From NCBI RefSeq assembly GCF_018129085.1, contig NZ_JAAGBB010000006.1, positions 163,008 to 227,007 of the forward strand: 64,000 nt of DNA, read 5' to 3'. Made by a program: the position numbers and the translations under genes. Within the stretch, counting starts at the first letter, position 1. The number at the start of each line of letters is the position of its first letter. Below the pieces are notes generated by a model, which was given only the letters and a program-made list of their open reading frames with translations, was not told where the DNA came from and ran no database searches. The stretch comes from Plastoroseomonas hellenica. GTDB taxonomy: Bacteria; Pseudomonadota; Alphaproteobacteria; Acetobacterales; Acetobacteraceae. This document shows, one piece after another, positions 27,579 through 34,743 of this stretch.

Positions 27579-27804
27579 GAGCAGATCGCCGAAGGGCGGA
27601 ATCGCCCGGAGGCGTGAATCTGCTCGGCGAACGCAGGGAACAGATCGCCGGAGGGCGGAATCGCCCGGAGGCGTGAATCTGCTCGGCGAACGCAGGGGAG
27701 CAGATCGCCGAAGGGCGGAATCGCCCGGAGGCGTGAATCTGCTCGGCGAACGCAGGCGAGCAGATCGCCGAAGGGCGGAATCGCCCGGAGGCGTGAATCT
27801 GTTC
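27579..27804 (+). repeat. Four tandem family A palindromes in the proS leader, 60-bp period
   Basis: Units at 27579-27625, 27638-27684, 27698-27744 and 27758-27804 are 47-bp palindromes (GAGCAGAT...ATCTGCTC) joined by a nearly constant 13-base linker GGCGAACGCAGGG. Copies differ at few positions (GAACAG in unit 2, GTTC end in unit 4, GAAGG/GGAGG). They begin 36 bases upstream of the proS ATG. If the promoter is at 27845-27873, all four are in the 5' untranslated RNA as stem-loops. Because 60 is a multiple of three, the array stays open in frame with proS. Confidence 0.92.
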
Positions 27805-27844
27805 GCAGATCGGGGACCAAGGGCGGCTCTGCTGCGGCGCAATA

Positions 27845-27873
27845 ATCTTATGTTTGTATGCAAACAGCCGCAA
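27845..27873 (-). promoter_or_regulatory. Candidate sigma-70 promoter for proS
   Basis: On the minus strand TTGCGG (27873-27868), a 17-base spacer and TAAGAT (27850-27845) make a plausible -35/-10 pair in a locally AT-rich stretch, between the small-RNA terminator and the palindrome array. Transcription from here would place the four palindromes in the proS leader. The match is moderate. Confidence 0.35.
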
Positions 27874-27939
27874 CTATCAGACAAAAATTCGCGTTCGCCC
27901 GGCAAAAAACCTTGGCTTTGGAAACGGATATCGCTAGAC

Positions 27940-27974
27940 AAAAAAAGGGCCACGACCCCAAGGGATCGCGGCCC
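27940..27974 (-). terminator. Intrinsic terminator of the small RNA
   Basis: Two 13-base arms (27962-27974 and 27947-27959) pair completely on the minus strand when two G-U pairs are allowed, with a 2-base centre, and are followed by seven T residues (27946-27940). This is the clearest Rho-independent terminator in the window. Confidence 0.9.
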
Positions 27975-28030
27975 AAGTTTAGGGAGGAAACGCCAGTCAC
28001 ACGGCAGAAAGAGGAACAACCTCTTCCTGA
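27940..28030 (-). ncRNA. Alpha-r8 (suhB/MmgR-like) small RNA
   Basis: On the minus strand a 5' hairpin (CAGGAAGAGG-TTGTT-CCTCTTTCTG, 28029-28005) is followed by single-stranded GTGTGACTGGCG, the exact decamer TTTCCTCCCT (27990-27981), then AAACTTGGGCCGCG and a strong intrinsic terminator. To my knowledge the UUUCCUCCCU decamer in an unpaired segment before the terminator is the hallmark of the alpha-r8 small RNA family (Rfam suhB; MmgR of Sinorhizobium), which limits polyhydroxybutyrate accumulation and acts with Hfq. The anti-Shine-Dalgarno-like CCUCC could pair with ribosome-binding sites. The 5' end is estimated; no strong promoter was seen. Confidence 0.75.
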
Positions 28031-28126
28031 AGCAAAGGGTGGCGCGGGTCGGCATCCGGCTCAACGACAAACAGCCAACCCAATAGGGTGAAAATTCGGC
28101 ATCCAGACCGGATATGCTCGCAACGA

Positions 28127-28160
28127 AGGCGGCGCAGGGTAAACGCCCTGTTAGCCGCCT
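28127..28160. repeat. Nested hairpin upstream of the small RNA
   Basis: AGGCGGC/GCCGCCT encloses CAGGG/CCCTG, a 34-base nested stem-loop. On the plus strand it is followed by AAATTTT, like a weak terminator. The stretch 28031-28126 beside it shows no gene I can support. Confidence 0.5.
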
Positions 28161-28178
28161 AAATTTTGTGCGGCCCTC

Positions 28179-28195
28179 TGTGCGGTGCAGCAAAA
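28179..28195. promoter_or_regulatory. Possible PhaR-type operator
   Basis: TGTGCGGTGCAGCAAAA contains TGC-N3-GCAG, close to the CTGC-N3-GCAG site of PhaR/AniA regulators that control phasin and polyhydroxybutyrate genes in alphaproteobacteria. It lies about 150 bases upstream of the estimated small-RNA 5' end, and a similar CTGCGGCGCA is at 27832-27841. Short match; low certainty. Confidence 0.25.
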
Positions 28196-28207
28196 CGCCT
28201 CGGGCGT
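28195..28207 (-). terminator. Terminator of the nuo-birA-coaX-rnj-DUF1467 operon
   Basis: Directly after the DUF1467 stop codon, ACGCC-CGA-GGCGT forms a 5-bp stem followed on the minus strand by TTT (28194-28192). Short but correctly placed, with the stem beginning in the stop codon itself. Confidence 0.5.
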
Positions 28208-28470
28208 CAACGATCAGGCATCGCCAGCCAGCCGGTGCGGAAGCTGATCCAGTCGCTTTCCACCAGCCACCAGATGGCCAGCCACACCAGCACTGAAATC
28301 ACGGTCGTCGCGATCAGCTTGCGCAGGAGATGCGGCTTCTCCGGCGTGCCGCGCCAGCCGCCGGCGGCCGGATCGGCGTCCGGATCCGGGCGGGTGCCGA
28401 TCGGCAGCACGGCGAAGAGCACCGTCCACCAGGTCAGGGCAAAGACGACGAAGCCGGTGAACCAGGTCAT
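28207..28470 (-). CDS. DUF1467 family membrane protein
   Basis: Small inner-membrane protein of 87 residues, function unknown. Two transmembrane helices are visible, residues 1-23 (TWFTGFVVFALTWWTVLFAV) and about 52-70 (LIATTVISVLVWLAIWWLVE). Between them is the loop LPIGTRPDPDADPAAGGWRG. The motif FALTWWTVLFAVLPIG and the PDPDADP-type loop are typical for DUF1467, which in alphaproteobacteria commonly sits after rnj or proS. It is 54 bases downstream of rnj and appears to be the last gene of the long nuo transcript. Confidence 0.88.
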   Translation of the reverse strand: MTWFTGFVVFALTWWTVLFAVLPIGTRPDPDADPAAGGWRGTPEKPHLLRKLIATTVISVLVWLAIWWLVESDWISFRTGWLAMPDR

Positions 28471-28524
28471 GCGCCGGCATGTGCACCTGTCCGGGGACGT
28501 TGCAAAGCCCCCGGACTGACCCGA

Positions 28525-30189
28525 TCAGACGCGCAGCAGATGCACCTCGACCGCCGGGCGCTTGCGCAGCCGCCGGCCGACCGCCTTGCGCAGCGCGCCA
28601 CGTACGGCCTCGCGCAGCGTATCGTCCTCGCGCTTCAGCGCGGCGGGCAGCTCGGCGACGCTGCGGGCGAGCTCATCGGCGAGTTGCCCGGGTTCCGCGT
28701 CGCCCTGCTCGAAGAGGCCCGGCGCCGAGACCTTGGGTTCGCCCAGCACGCGTCCCGCGGCATCGACGGCAAGCGACGCCACCACCACGCCATTGAACAG
28801 CATCTTCCGTCGTGCCCCGAGCACGCCGCCATCCAACGGCAGCAGCCGGTCGCCGTCGATCGCGAGCCGCCCGACCGGGACGCCGCCCACCACATCGGGC
28901 CGGTTGCCGGGTGCGAGGCGCAGCACGTCGCCGTCCTCGACGATCACGGGATGGGCGCCGCAGGCGCGGGCCAGCGCCGCATGCTCCGACAGATGCCGCC
29001 ACTCGCCATGCACCGGCACCGCGTAGCGCGGCCGCACCAGCCCATAGAGCCGCTTCAGCTCGTCGCGGGCCGGATGGCCGGAGACATGGACCATGTGATC
29101 CTCGTCCGTCATCACCCGGCAGCCGCGCCGCACCAGGCCATCCTGCACGATCTGGATCGCCTTCTCGTTCCCCGGGATGCGGCGGGAGGAGAAGATCACC
29201 GTATCCCCTTCCCCGAGCGCCATCTGCGGATGGGTGTCGGCGGCGATCTTGGCGATCGCGCTGCGCTCCTCCCCCTGGGAACCGGTGCAGATGATCAGCA
29301 GCGAATCGTCGGGCAGGTAGCCTGCCTCTTCCTCCGGCAGGAAGGGCGGGATGTCGGTGAGGTAGCCGACCTCGCGCGCCGCGGCCTCGGCATTGCGGAG
29401 CGAGCGGCCGAACAGCGCGACCTGCCGACCCGCTGCCCCGGCCGCCTTGGCGATGGAGGCGACGCGGGCGATGTTGGTCGCGAAGCAGGTCACCGCGATG
29501 CGCCCCTTCAGGCCGCGGATGATGGCCGTCAGGTTGCGCCGCACCTCGCCTTCGCTGCCCGAATGGCCCTCAACCATCGCATTGGTCGAATCGCAGACCA
29601 TGGCCAGCACGCCCTCGTCGCCGAGGCGGCGGAAGGCCTCCTCGTCCGTGGGCTTGCCGATCAACGGGTCGGGGTCCAGCTTCCAGTCGCCGGTATGCAG
29701 CACCAGGCCGTAATGGGTGCGGATCGCCACCGCCTGCGCCTCCGGCACCGAATGGGTGACCGGCAGGAATTCCAGATCGAAGGGCCCAAGCGTCAGGCGG
29801 CCGCCGAGCGGCACGATGTGGAGCGGCACCTCGGCCAGCAACCCCGCCTCGGCCAGCTTCCGGCGCAGCACGGCGGCGGCGAAGGGGCTAGCATAGACCG
29901 GGCAGCGGAGCTGGCGCCAGAGATGCGCGACCGCGCCGATATGGTCCTCATGCGCGTGGGTGATGACGAGCCCCGCGAGGTCCCGTCGGTGGTCGGCGAG
30001 CCAGCCGGCGTCGGGCACCATGACGTCGACCTCCGGCAGCGCCGGGCCGCCGAAGCCGATGCCGCAGTCGATCGCGAGCAAGGCACCGTCGCAGCGATAG
30101 ACGTTGAGGTTGAGGCCGATCTCGCCGGTACCGCCGAGGGGAATGAAGGCCAGATCGTTCTGGCCGGAGCCGATGTCGTAGGGAGGCAT
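28525..30189 (-). CDS. rnj: Ribonuclease J
   Basis: Metallo-beta-lactamase/beta-CASP ribonuclease with endonuclease and 5'-3' exonuclease activity in RNA maturation and decay. The zinc site is THAHEDHIGAVAHL near residue 78, after FIPLGGTGEIGLNLNVY. VTHSVPEAQAVAI and HTGDWKLD supply further metal ligands. The beta-CASP region has CTGSQGEERSAIAKIA and HVSGHPARDELKRLYGLVRP. The C-terminal part (RKAVGRRLRKRPAVEVHLLRV) is usual. The 554-residue length is normal. It follows coaX by 38 bases. Confidence 0.96.
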   Translation of the reverse strand: MPPYDIGSGQNDLAFIPLGGTGEIGLNLNVYRCDGALLAIDCGIGFGGPALPEVDVMVPDAGWLADHRRDLAGLVITHAHEDHIGAVAHLWRQLRCPVYASPFAAAVLRRKLAEAGLLAEVPLHIVPLGGRLTLGPFDLEFLPVTHSVPEAQAVAIRTHYGLVLHTGDWKLDPDPLIGKPTDEEAFRRLGDEGVLAMVCDSTNAMVEGHSGSEGEVRRNLTAIIRGLKGRIAVTCFATNIARVASIAKAAGAAGRQVALFGRSLRNAEAAAREVGYLTDIPPFLPEEEAGYLPDDSLLIICTGSQGEERSAIAKIAADTHPQMALGEGDTVIFSSRRIPGNEKAIQIVQDGLVRRGCRVMTDEDHMVHVSGHPARDELKRLYGLVRPRYAVPVHGEWRHLSEHAALARACGAHPVIVEDGDVLRLAPGNRPDVVGGVPVGRLAIDGDRLLPLDGGVLGARRKMLFNGVVVASLAVDAAGRVLGEPKVSAPGLFEQGDAEPGQLADELARSVAELPAALKREDDTLREAVRGALRKAVGRRLRKRPAVEVHLLRV

Positions 30190-30227
30190 GCACCTGTCTT
30201 ACGCGGTTTCGGGCGCGTGCGCCCCTG

Positions 30228-31025
30228 TCAGTCGCGATTCACGCCACGTGACAGGATGGGGGCACGGTTGCGTTCCGCCAACAGGCGAAGCCCCTCCAGC
30301 GTGATATCGGGGTCGCTGAGCTCGATCACATTCGTGCCTTCAGCGAAGAGCGGCGCCAGCCCGCCGGTCGCCACCACCTTCATCGGGGCATCGTATTCGG
30401 CCCGGATGCGGGCAACGATCCCCTCGATCATGCCGATATAGCCCCAGTAGATGCCGGATTGCATGGCCGGGACCGTGGATCGCCCGATCACCGCCTGCGG
30501 TCGGCCGATGCCGATGCGCGGCAGCCTGGCGGCGGCGCGGTGCAGCGCCTCGATCGAGAGGTTGATGCCAGGGGCGATGACGCCGCCGAGATAGGCGCCG
30601 TCGCCGTCCACCACATCGAATGTCGTTGCTGTTCCGAAATCTATGACCACCAGCGGCCCGCGATACTTGGTATGGGCGGCGAGCGAATTGAGCAGGCGGT
30701 CGGCGCCGACCTCCTCCGGCTGATCCACCTTGATCTGGAATCCCCAGTCGAGGGGCGCGCGGGCGATCAGCGGCTCGCAGTCGAACCATTCGCGCGACAG
30801 GCGGCGGAGGTTGTAGAGCGCGGCCGGCACCACGGTGCCGATGGCGCATCGGGTGATGTCGGTCGCTTTCAGCCCGGTGTGCTGGAAGAGCGTCAGCAAC
30901 CAGACGGCGTATTCGTCCGAAGTCCGGTCCGCGCGCGTCGCGATGCGCCAGCGGCCGCGCCACTCGATGCCGTCATGCACCGCGAAGACGACGTTGGTAT
31001 TACCCGCATCCACCGCCAGCAGCAT
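30228..31025 (-). CDS. coaX: Type III pantothenate kinase
   Basis: First step of coenzyme A synthesis. The N-terminal phosphate-binding segment is [19 protein letters not shown], and the second ASKHA-fold motif is [29 protein letters not shown] (key parts [13 protein letters not shown] and GGVIAPG). [15 protein letters not shown] and [14 protein letters not shown] complete the fold. The GADRLLN segment ([16 protein letters not shown]) is a strong family marker. The 265-residue length is normal. It lies 15 bases downstream of birA. Confidence 0.95.
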   Translation of the reverse strand: MLLAVDAGNTNVVFAVHDGIEWRGRWRIATRADRTSDEYAVWLLTLFQHTGLKATDITRCAIGTVVPAALYNLRRLSREWFDCEPLIARAPLDWGFQIKVDQPEEVGADRLLNSLAAHTKYRGPLVVIDFGTATTFDVVDGDGAYLGGVIAPGINLSIEALHRAAARLPRIGIGRPQAVIGRSTVPAMQSGIYWGYIGMIEGIVARIRAEYDAPMKVVATGGLAPLFAEGTNVIELSDPDITLEGLRLLAERNRAPILSRGVNRD

Positions 31026-31040
31026 GGCGCCAGTTTCCCT

Positions 31041-31808
31041 TCAGGCGATCTCGCCCGCGACGATGGTCCGGAGGCCGCCATCGGTCGCCAGCAGCAGACT
31101 GCCATCCTCCCCGAGCCCAGCGAAGCGTCCCGTCAGCAGCCCCTGCCCCTGGCGCACCGTCAGCGGCGTGCCCGGCGCCGGGCCGAGCGCGGTCCAGGCG
31201 GCGCGGACCGGGGCCAGGCCATCCCGCGCATGGATCGCCCGCCAGCGGGCAATCGCCTGCAGGAGCGACGCCGCGACATGCTCCGGCACCGGGGCGGGCG
31301 GCGGAAGCGCCGCGGTCGGCCGGTCCGGCAGCAGCGGCGCATGGGCGAGGTTCACACCGATCCCGAGCACCAGCCAGGCGACCCCGCCCTCCACATCGGC
31401 CGCGGCCTCGGCCAGGATGCCCGCGAGCTTGGCACCCTGCAGCAGCGCGTCGTTCGGCCATTTCAGCCGCAGCGCCTGAGGGTCGGGGAGCAGCGGCGCC
31501 AAGGTCTCGGCCAACGCCACGGCGGCCAGGAGCGCCCATTGCGGCGCCTCCCGGATCGGGCCATCGGGGCGCAGCAGCAGGCTGAGATAGAGGTTGCCCG
31601 CCGGGCTCTCCCAGCGGCGTGCGGAGGTGCCGCGGCCGGCCGTCTGCCGGCGCGCCATGATGGCGAGGCCCTCGGGCTCCCCGGCCCGGGCGCGCTGCAG
31701 CAGCAGGTCGGAGGTGCTCGGCAGGCTTTCGTGGATCTCGAGCCTGAAGCCGGCCGGCAGGTTCAGGAGCTCGGGGCCACCACCCTGCCGGCCATTCTGC
31801 GCGCTCAC
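31041..31808 (-). CDS. birA: Biotin--[acetyl-CoA-carboxylase] ligase, monofunctional BirA
   Basis: Attaches biotin to the carboxyl carrier protein. Substrate-binding signatures are ESLPSTSDLL, the biotinyl-adenylate loop RRQTAGRGTSARRWESPAGNL (key part GRGTSARRW), and LKWPNDALLQGAKLAGILAE with the KWPND motif. There is no N-terminal helix-turn-helix, so it cannot act as the biotin repressor of the E. coli type. Length 255. It overlaps nuoN by 4 bases, so it is translated as part of the complex I operon. Confidence 0.94.
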   Translation of the reverse strand: MSAQNGRQGGGPELLNLPAGFRLEIHESLPSTSDLLLQRARAGEPEGLAIMARRQTAGRGTSARRWESPAGNLYLSLLLRPDGPIREAPQWALLAAVALAETLAPLLPDPQALRLKWPNDALLQGAKLAGILAEAAADVEGGVAWLVLGIGVNLAHAPLLPDRPTAALPPPAPVPEHVAASLLQAIARWRAIHARDGLAPVRAAWTALGPAPGTPLTVRQGQGLLTGRFAGLGEDGSLLLATDGGLRTIVAGEIA

Positions 31809-33226
31809 CCCAGGATCGAGGTGATGGCGGCCTGCGCCGCCGCGATCAGCGGCGCCGGGAACAGGATGAACAGCATGGTGAAGAGCCCGGTCACCGTCAG
31901 CACCACCGAGAGCCCGGCGGGGCGTGGGTCGAAGGCGCCGGCCGGCGCATCGAAGTACATCACCTTCACGATGCGCAGATAATAGTAGGCGCCGACCACG
32001 CTGGTCAGCACGCCGATCACCGCCAGCGCCCAGTAGCCCGCCTGCACCGCCGGCAGGAAGACGTAGAGCTTCGAGAAGAAGCCCGCGAGCGGCGGGATGC
32101 CGGCCATCGAAAACATGAAGACCGCCATCCAGAAGGCCATCACCGGATCGGTGCGGCCGAGGCCTGCCAGATCATCGATGCGCTCCACCGCGCGTCCGTC
32201 GCGGCGCATGGCGACCAGCACCGAGAAGCTGCCGAGCGTCATCGCGATATAGACCGCCATGTAGAGCAGCAGCCCGCGCAGCCCGGCATCGGTCGCGACC
32301 GCGAGGCCCATCAACGCGTAGCCGACATTGGCGATCGAGGAATAGGCCATCAGCCGCTTCACATTGCTCTGCCCGATCGCGGCGAAGGCGCCGAGGATCA
32401 TCGAGAGTGCCGAGATCAGCAGGATCACCTGCTGCCACTGCGCCGCGAGGTCGCCGAAGGGGCCGGCGAGCACGCGGGTCAGCAGCGCGATGGCGGCGAC
32501 CTTGGGGGCGGCGGCGAAGAAGGCGGTCACCGGTGTCGGCGCGCCTTCGTAGACGTCGGGCGTCCACATGTGGAAGGGCACCGCCGAGACCTTGAAGGCG
32601 AGCCCAGCCACCACGAAGACGACGCCGACGACGAGGCCCAGGGAACCGCCGGCCGGCGAGGAGAGCGCATCGGCAATGCGGTCAAAATTCGTGGTGCCGG
32701 CGAAGCCGTAGACCAGCGAGGCGCCATAGAGCAGCAGGCCGGAGGCCAACGCGCCGAGCACGAAGTATTTGAGGCCCGCCTCGGACGACCGCTCATTGTC
32801 GCGGTCGAAGGCGGCGACGACGTAGAGGCTGAGTGACATCAGCTCCAGCCCGACATAGAGGGCCATCAGGTCGTTGGCCGAGACCATGACCATCATGCCG
32901 ACGGTCGCGAAGACCAGCAGCACCGGGAACTCGAAGCGCGCGATGCCCGACTTCTCGTTGAAGTCGAGCGCCAGGATCAGCCCGAGCCCGGCGCCGGCCA
33001 GCACCAGCAGCTTGGCAAAGCGTGCGAAGGCATCGGCGACATAGAGCCCGCCGAAGGTCACGCCCTCCCCCTGCCCCATCACCAGCACGGCCGCGAGCAG
33101 GAAGCTGCCGAGCGCGCCCAAGGTGATGGCGAAGTGCATCGGGCGCTTCGGCACCACGCCGGCGACCAGCAAGCAGAGGCCGGCGATGGCGAGCACCAGT
33201 TCGGGCAGCGCGAGGGTCCAGTTCAT
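31805..33226 (-). CDS. nuoN: NADH-quinone oxidoreductase subunit N
   Basis: Antiporter-like membrane subunit of complex I in the proton-pumping arm. Around 14 transmembrane helices; conserved segments are LELMSLSLYVVAAF (with the helix-5 Glu), VAGLAFKVSAVPFHMWTPDVYEGAPTPVTAFFA (key parts FKVSAVPFH and WTPDVYEG), and LAYSSIANVGYALMG as LMAYSSIANVGY. The ATG at 33226 gives MNWTLALPEL, the usual N-terminus; a GTG at 33235 overlapping the nuoM stop is an alternative. Length 473. It is the last nuo gene, overlapping birA. Confidence 0.95.
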   Translation of the reverse strand: MNWTLALPELVLAIAGLCLLVAGVVPKRPMHFAITLGALGSFLLAAVLVMGQGEGVTFGGLYVADAFARFAKLLVLAGAGLGLILALDFNEKSGIARFEFPVLLVFATVGMMVMVSANDLMALYVGLELMSLSLYVVAAFDRDNERSSEAGLKYFVLGALASGLLLYGASLVYGFAGTTNFDRIADALSSPAGGSLGLVVGVVFVVAGLAFKVSAVPFHMWTPDVYEGAPTPVTAFFAAAPKVAAIALLTRVLAGPFGDLAAQWQQVILLISALSMILGAFAAIGQSNVKRLMAYSSIANVGYALMGLAVATDAGLRGLLLYMAVYIAMTLGSFSVLVAMRRDGRAVERIDDLAGLGRTDPVMAFWMAVFMFSMAGIPPLAGFFSKLYVFLPAVQAGYWALAVIGVLTSVVGAYYYLRIVKVMYFDAPAGAFDPRPAGLSVVLTVTGLFTMLFILFPAPLIAAAQAAITSILG

Positions 33227-33231
33227 GGGGC

Positions 33232-34743
33232 TCACATCCCGGCCAGGCGCGCGGCGCCGAGGGCGGCTTCGTGCCGCGCCACGAGCTGCGCGACCGAGGC
33301 CTCGAAGAAAGAGAGGAAGCTCTGCGGGTGGATGCCCATCCAGACAGTCAGCAGGACCAGCGGCGCGAAGATCGCGTATTCGCGTGGCGACAGGTCGAGC
33401 AGCACCTTCAGGTCGTCGCGTCCGATGCGCCCGAAGATGACGCGCCGGTAGAGGTAGAGCATGTAGGCGGCTCCCAGGATCATGCCGAGAGCGCCGCCGA
33501 GGGCGACCCAGGGGTTCGCCCGCCAGGCGCCGACGATGACCAGCAGCTCGCCCGGGAAGTTCGCAAGGCCGGGCAGCCCGACAGAGGCCATGCTGAACAG
33601 CATGAACACCACGGCATAACCCGGCATGATCTTGGCGACGCCGCCGTAGCGCGCGATCTCACGGCTGTGCACCCGGTCGTAGAGCACGCCCACGCAGAGG
33701 AAGAGCGCGCCGGAGACCACGCCATGCGCGAGCATGGTGAAGAGCGCGCCGGAGAGGCCCTGTGCGTTGAAGGTGAAGATGCCGATCGTGACGATGCCCA
33801 TATGGGCGACCGAGGAATAGGCGATCAGCTTCTTCATGTCCTCCTGCGCCAGGGCGACGAGGGAGGTGTAGACGACCGCCACCACCGAGAGCGCGAAGAT
33901 GAAGGGCGCGAAGGCGGCGGAGGCATCCGGCAGCAGCGGCAGCGAGAAGCGCAGGAAGCCGTAGGCCCCCATCTTCAGCAGCACGCCGGCCAGGATGACG
34001 GAGCCCGCGGTCGGGGCTTCGACGTGCGCGTCCGGCAGCCAGGTATGCACCGGCCACATCGGCACCTTCACCGCGAAGGAGGCGAAGAAGGCGAGGAACA
34101 CCCAGGTCTGGATCGCCGGCGGGATCGGCGTGCCCATCAACGCCAGGATGTCGGTGGTGCCGGCACGGTACCAGAGCAGCAGGATCGCTAGCAGCATCAG
34201 TACGGAGCCGAGCAGCGTATAGAGGAAGAACTTGAAGGCGGCGTAGACCCGCCGCGCCCCACCCCAGACCCCGATGATCAGGAACATCGGGATCAGCACG
34301 CCCTCGAAGAACACGTAGAAGAGGACGAAGTCGAGGGCGCAGAACATGCCGACCATCATCGTCTCGAGGATGAGGAAGGCGATCATGTATTCCCGCACGC
34401 GCGTCCCGATCGCCTCCCAGGAGGCGAGGATGCAGAGCGGCGTGAGCAAGGTGGAAAGCAGCACGAACAGCACCGAGATGCCGTCCACGCCCATGGCGTA
34501 GTTCACGCCGAATTCCGGCAGCCAGGACAGGTGCTCGACGAACTGGAAGTCGGCGGTGTCCCGGTCGAAGCGGAACCAGAGGATCAGCGACAGCGCGAAG
34601 GTGATCAGGCTGGTCCAGAGCGCGGTCCAGCGCGCATTGGACGCCACCACCGCCTCCTCCCCACGCACGGAGAGGATCACCAGCACGCCGGCGAGCGGCA
34701 GGAAGGTGATGAGCGAGAGCAGCGGGAAGCCGGCGGCGTTCAT
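33232..34743 (-). CDS. nuoM: NADH-quinone oxidoreductase subunit M
   Basis: Antiporter-like membrane subunit of complex I. Markers are the helix-5 region YVFFEGVLIPMFLIIGVWGG with conserved Glu, FAVKVPMWPVHTWLPDAHVEAPTAGSVILA (key parts VKVPMWPVHTWLPDAH and EAPTAGS) and KKLIAYSSVAHMGIV. The 503-residue length is normal with about 14 helices. Its start overlaps nuoL by 4 bases, and its stop is 6 bases past the preferred nuoN ATG complement (8 bases on the minus strand), so the genes are tightly coupled. Confidence 0.96.
   Translation of the reverse strand: MNAAGFPLLSLITFLPLAGVLVILSVRGEEAVVASNARWTALWTSLITFALSLILWFRFDRDTADFQFVEHLSWLPEFGVNYAMGVDGISVLFVLLSTLLTPLCILASWEAIGTRVREYMIAFLILETMMVGMFCALDFVLFYVFFEGVLIPMFLIIGVWGGARRVYAAFKFFLYTLLGSVLMLLAILLLWYRAGTTDILALMGTPIPPAIQTWVFLAFFASFAVKVPMWPVHTWLPDAHVEAPTAGSVILAGVLLKMGAYGFLRFSLPLLPDASAAFAPFIFALSVVAVVYTSLVALAQEDMKKLIAYSSVAHMGIVTIGIFTFNAQGLSGALFTMLAHGVVSGALFLCVGVLYDRVHSREIARYGGVAKIMPGYAVVFMLFSMASVGLPGLANFPGELLVIVGAWRANPWVALGGALGMILGAAYMLYLYRRVIFGRIGRDDLKVLLDLSPREYAIFAPLVLLTVWMGIHPQSFLSFFEASVAQLVARHEAALGAARLAGM

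Noticed and set aside
27579..27804. Possible CRISPR array (four regular repeats)
   Set aside because: The 47-bp repeats are palindromic throughout and the 12-13-base linkers are nearly identical, not unique spacers; no cas genes are nearby.
27544..27873. N-terminal extension of ProS, and a 205-residue minus-strand frame at 27576-28193
   Set aside because: Both are translations of the 60-bp palindromes (60 being a multiple of three keeps frames open); the second also crosses a strong terminator. Neither resembles a protein.
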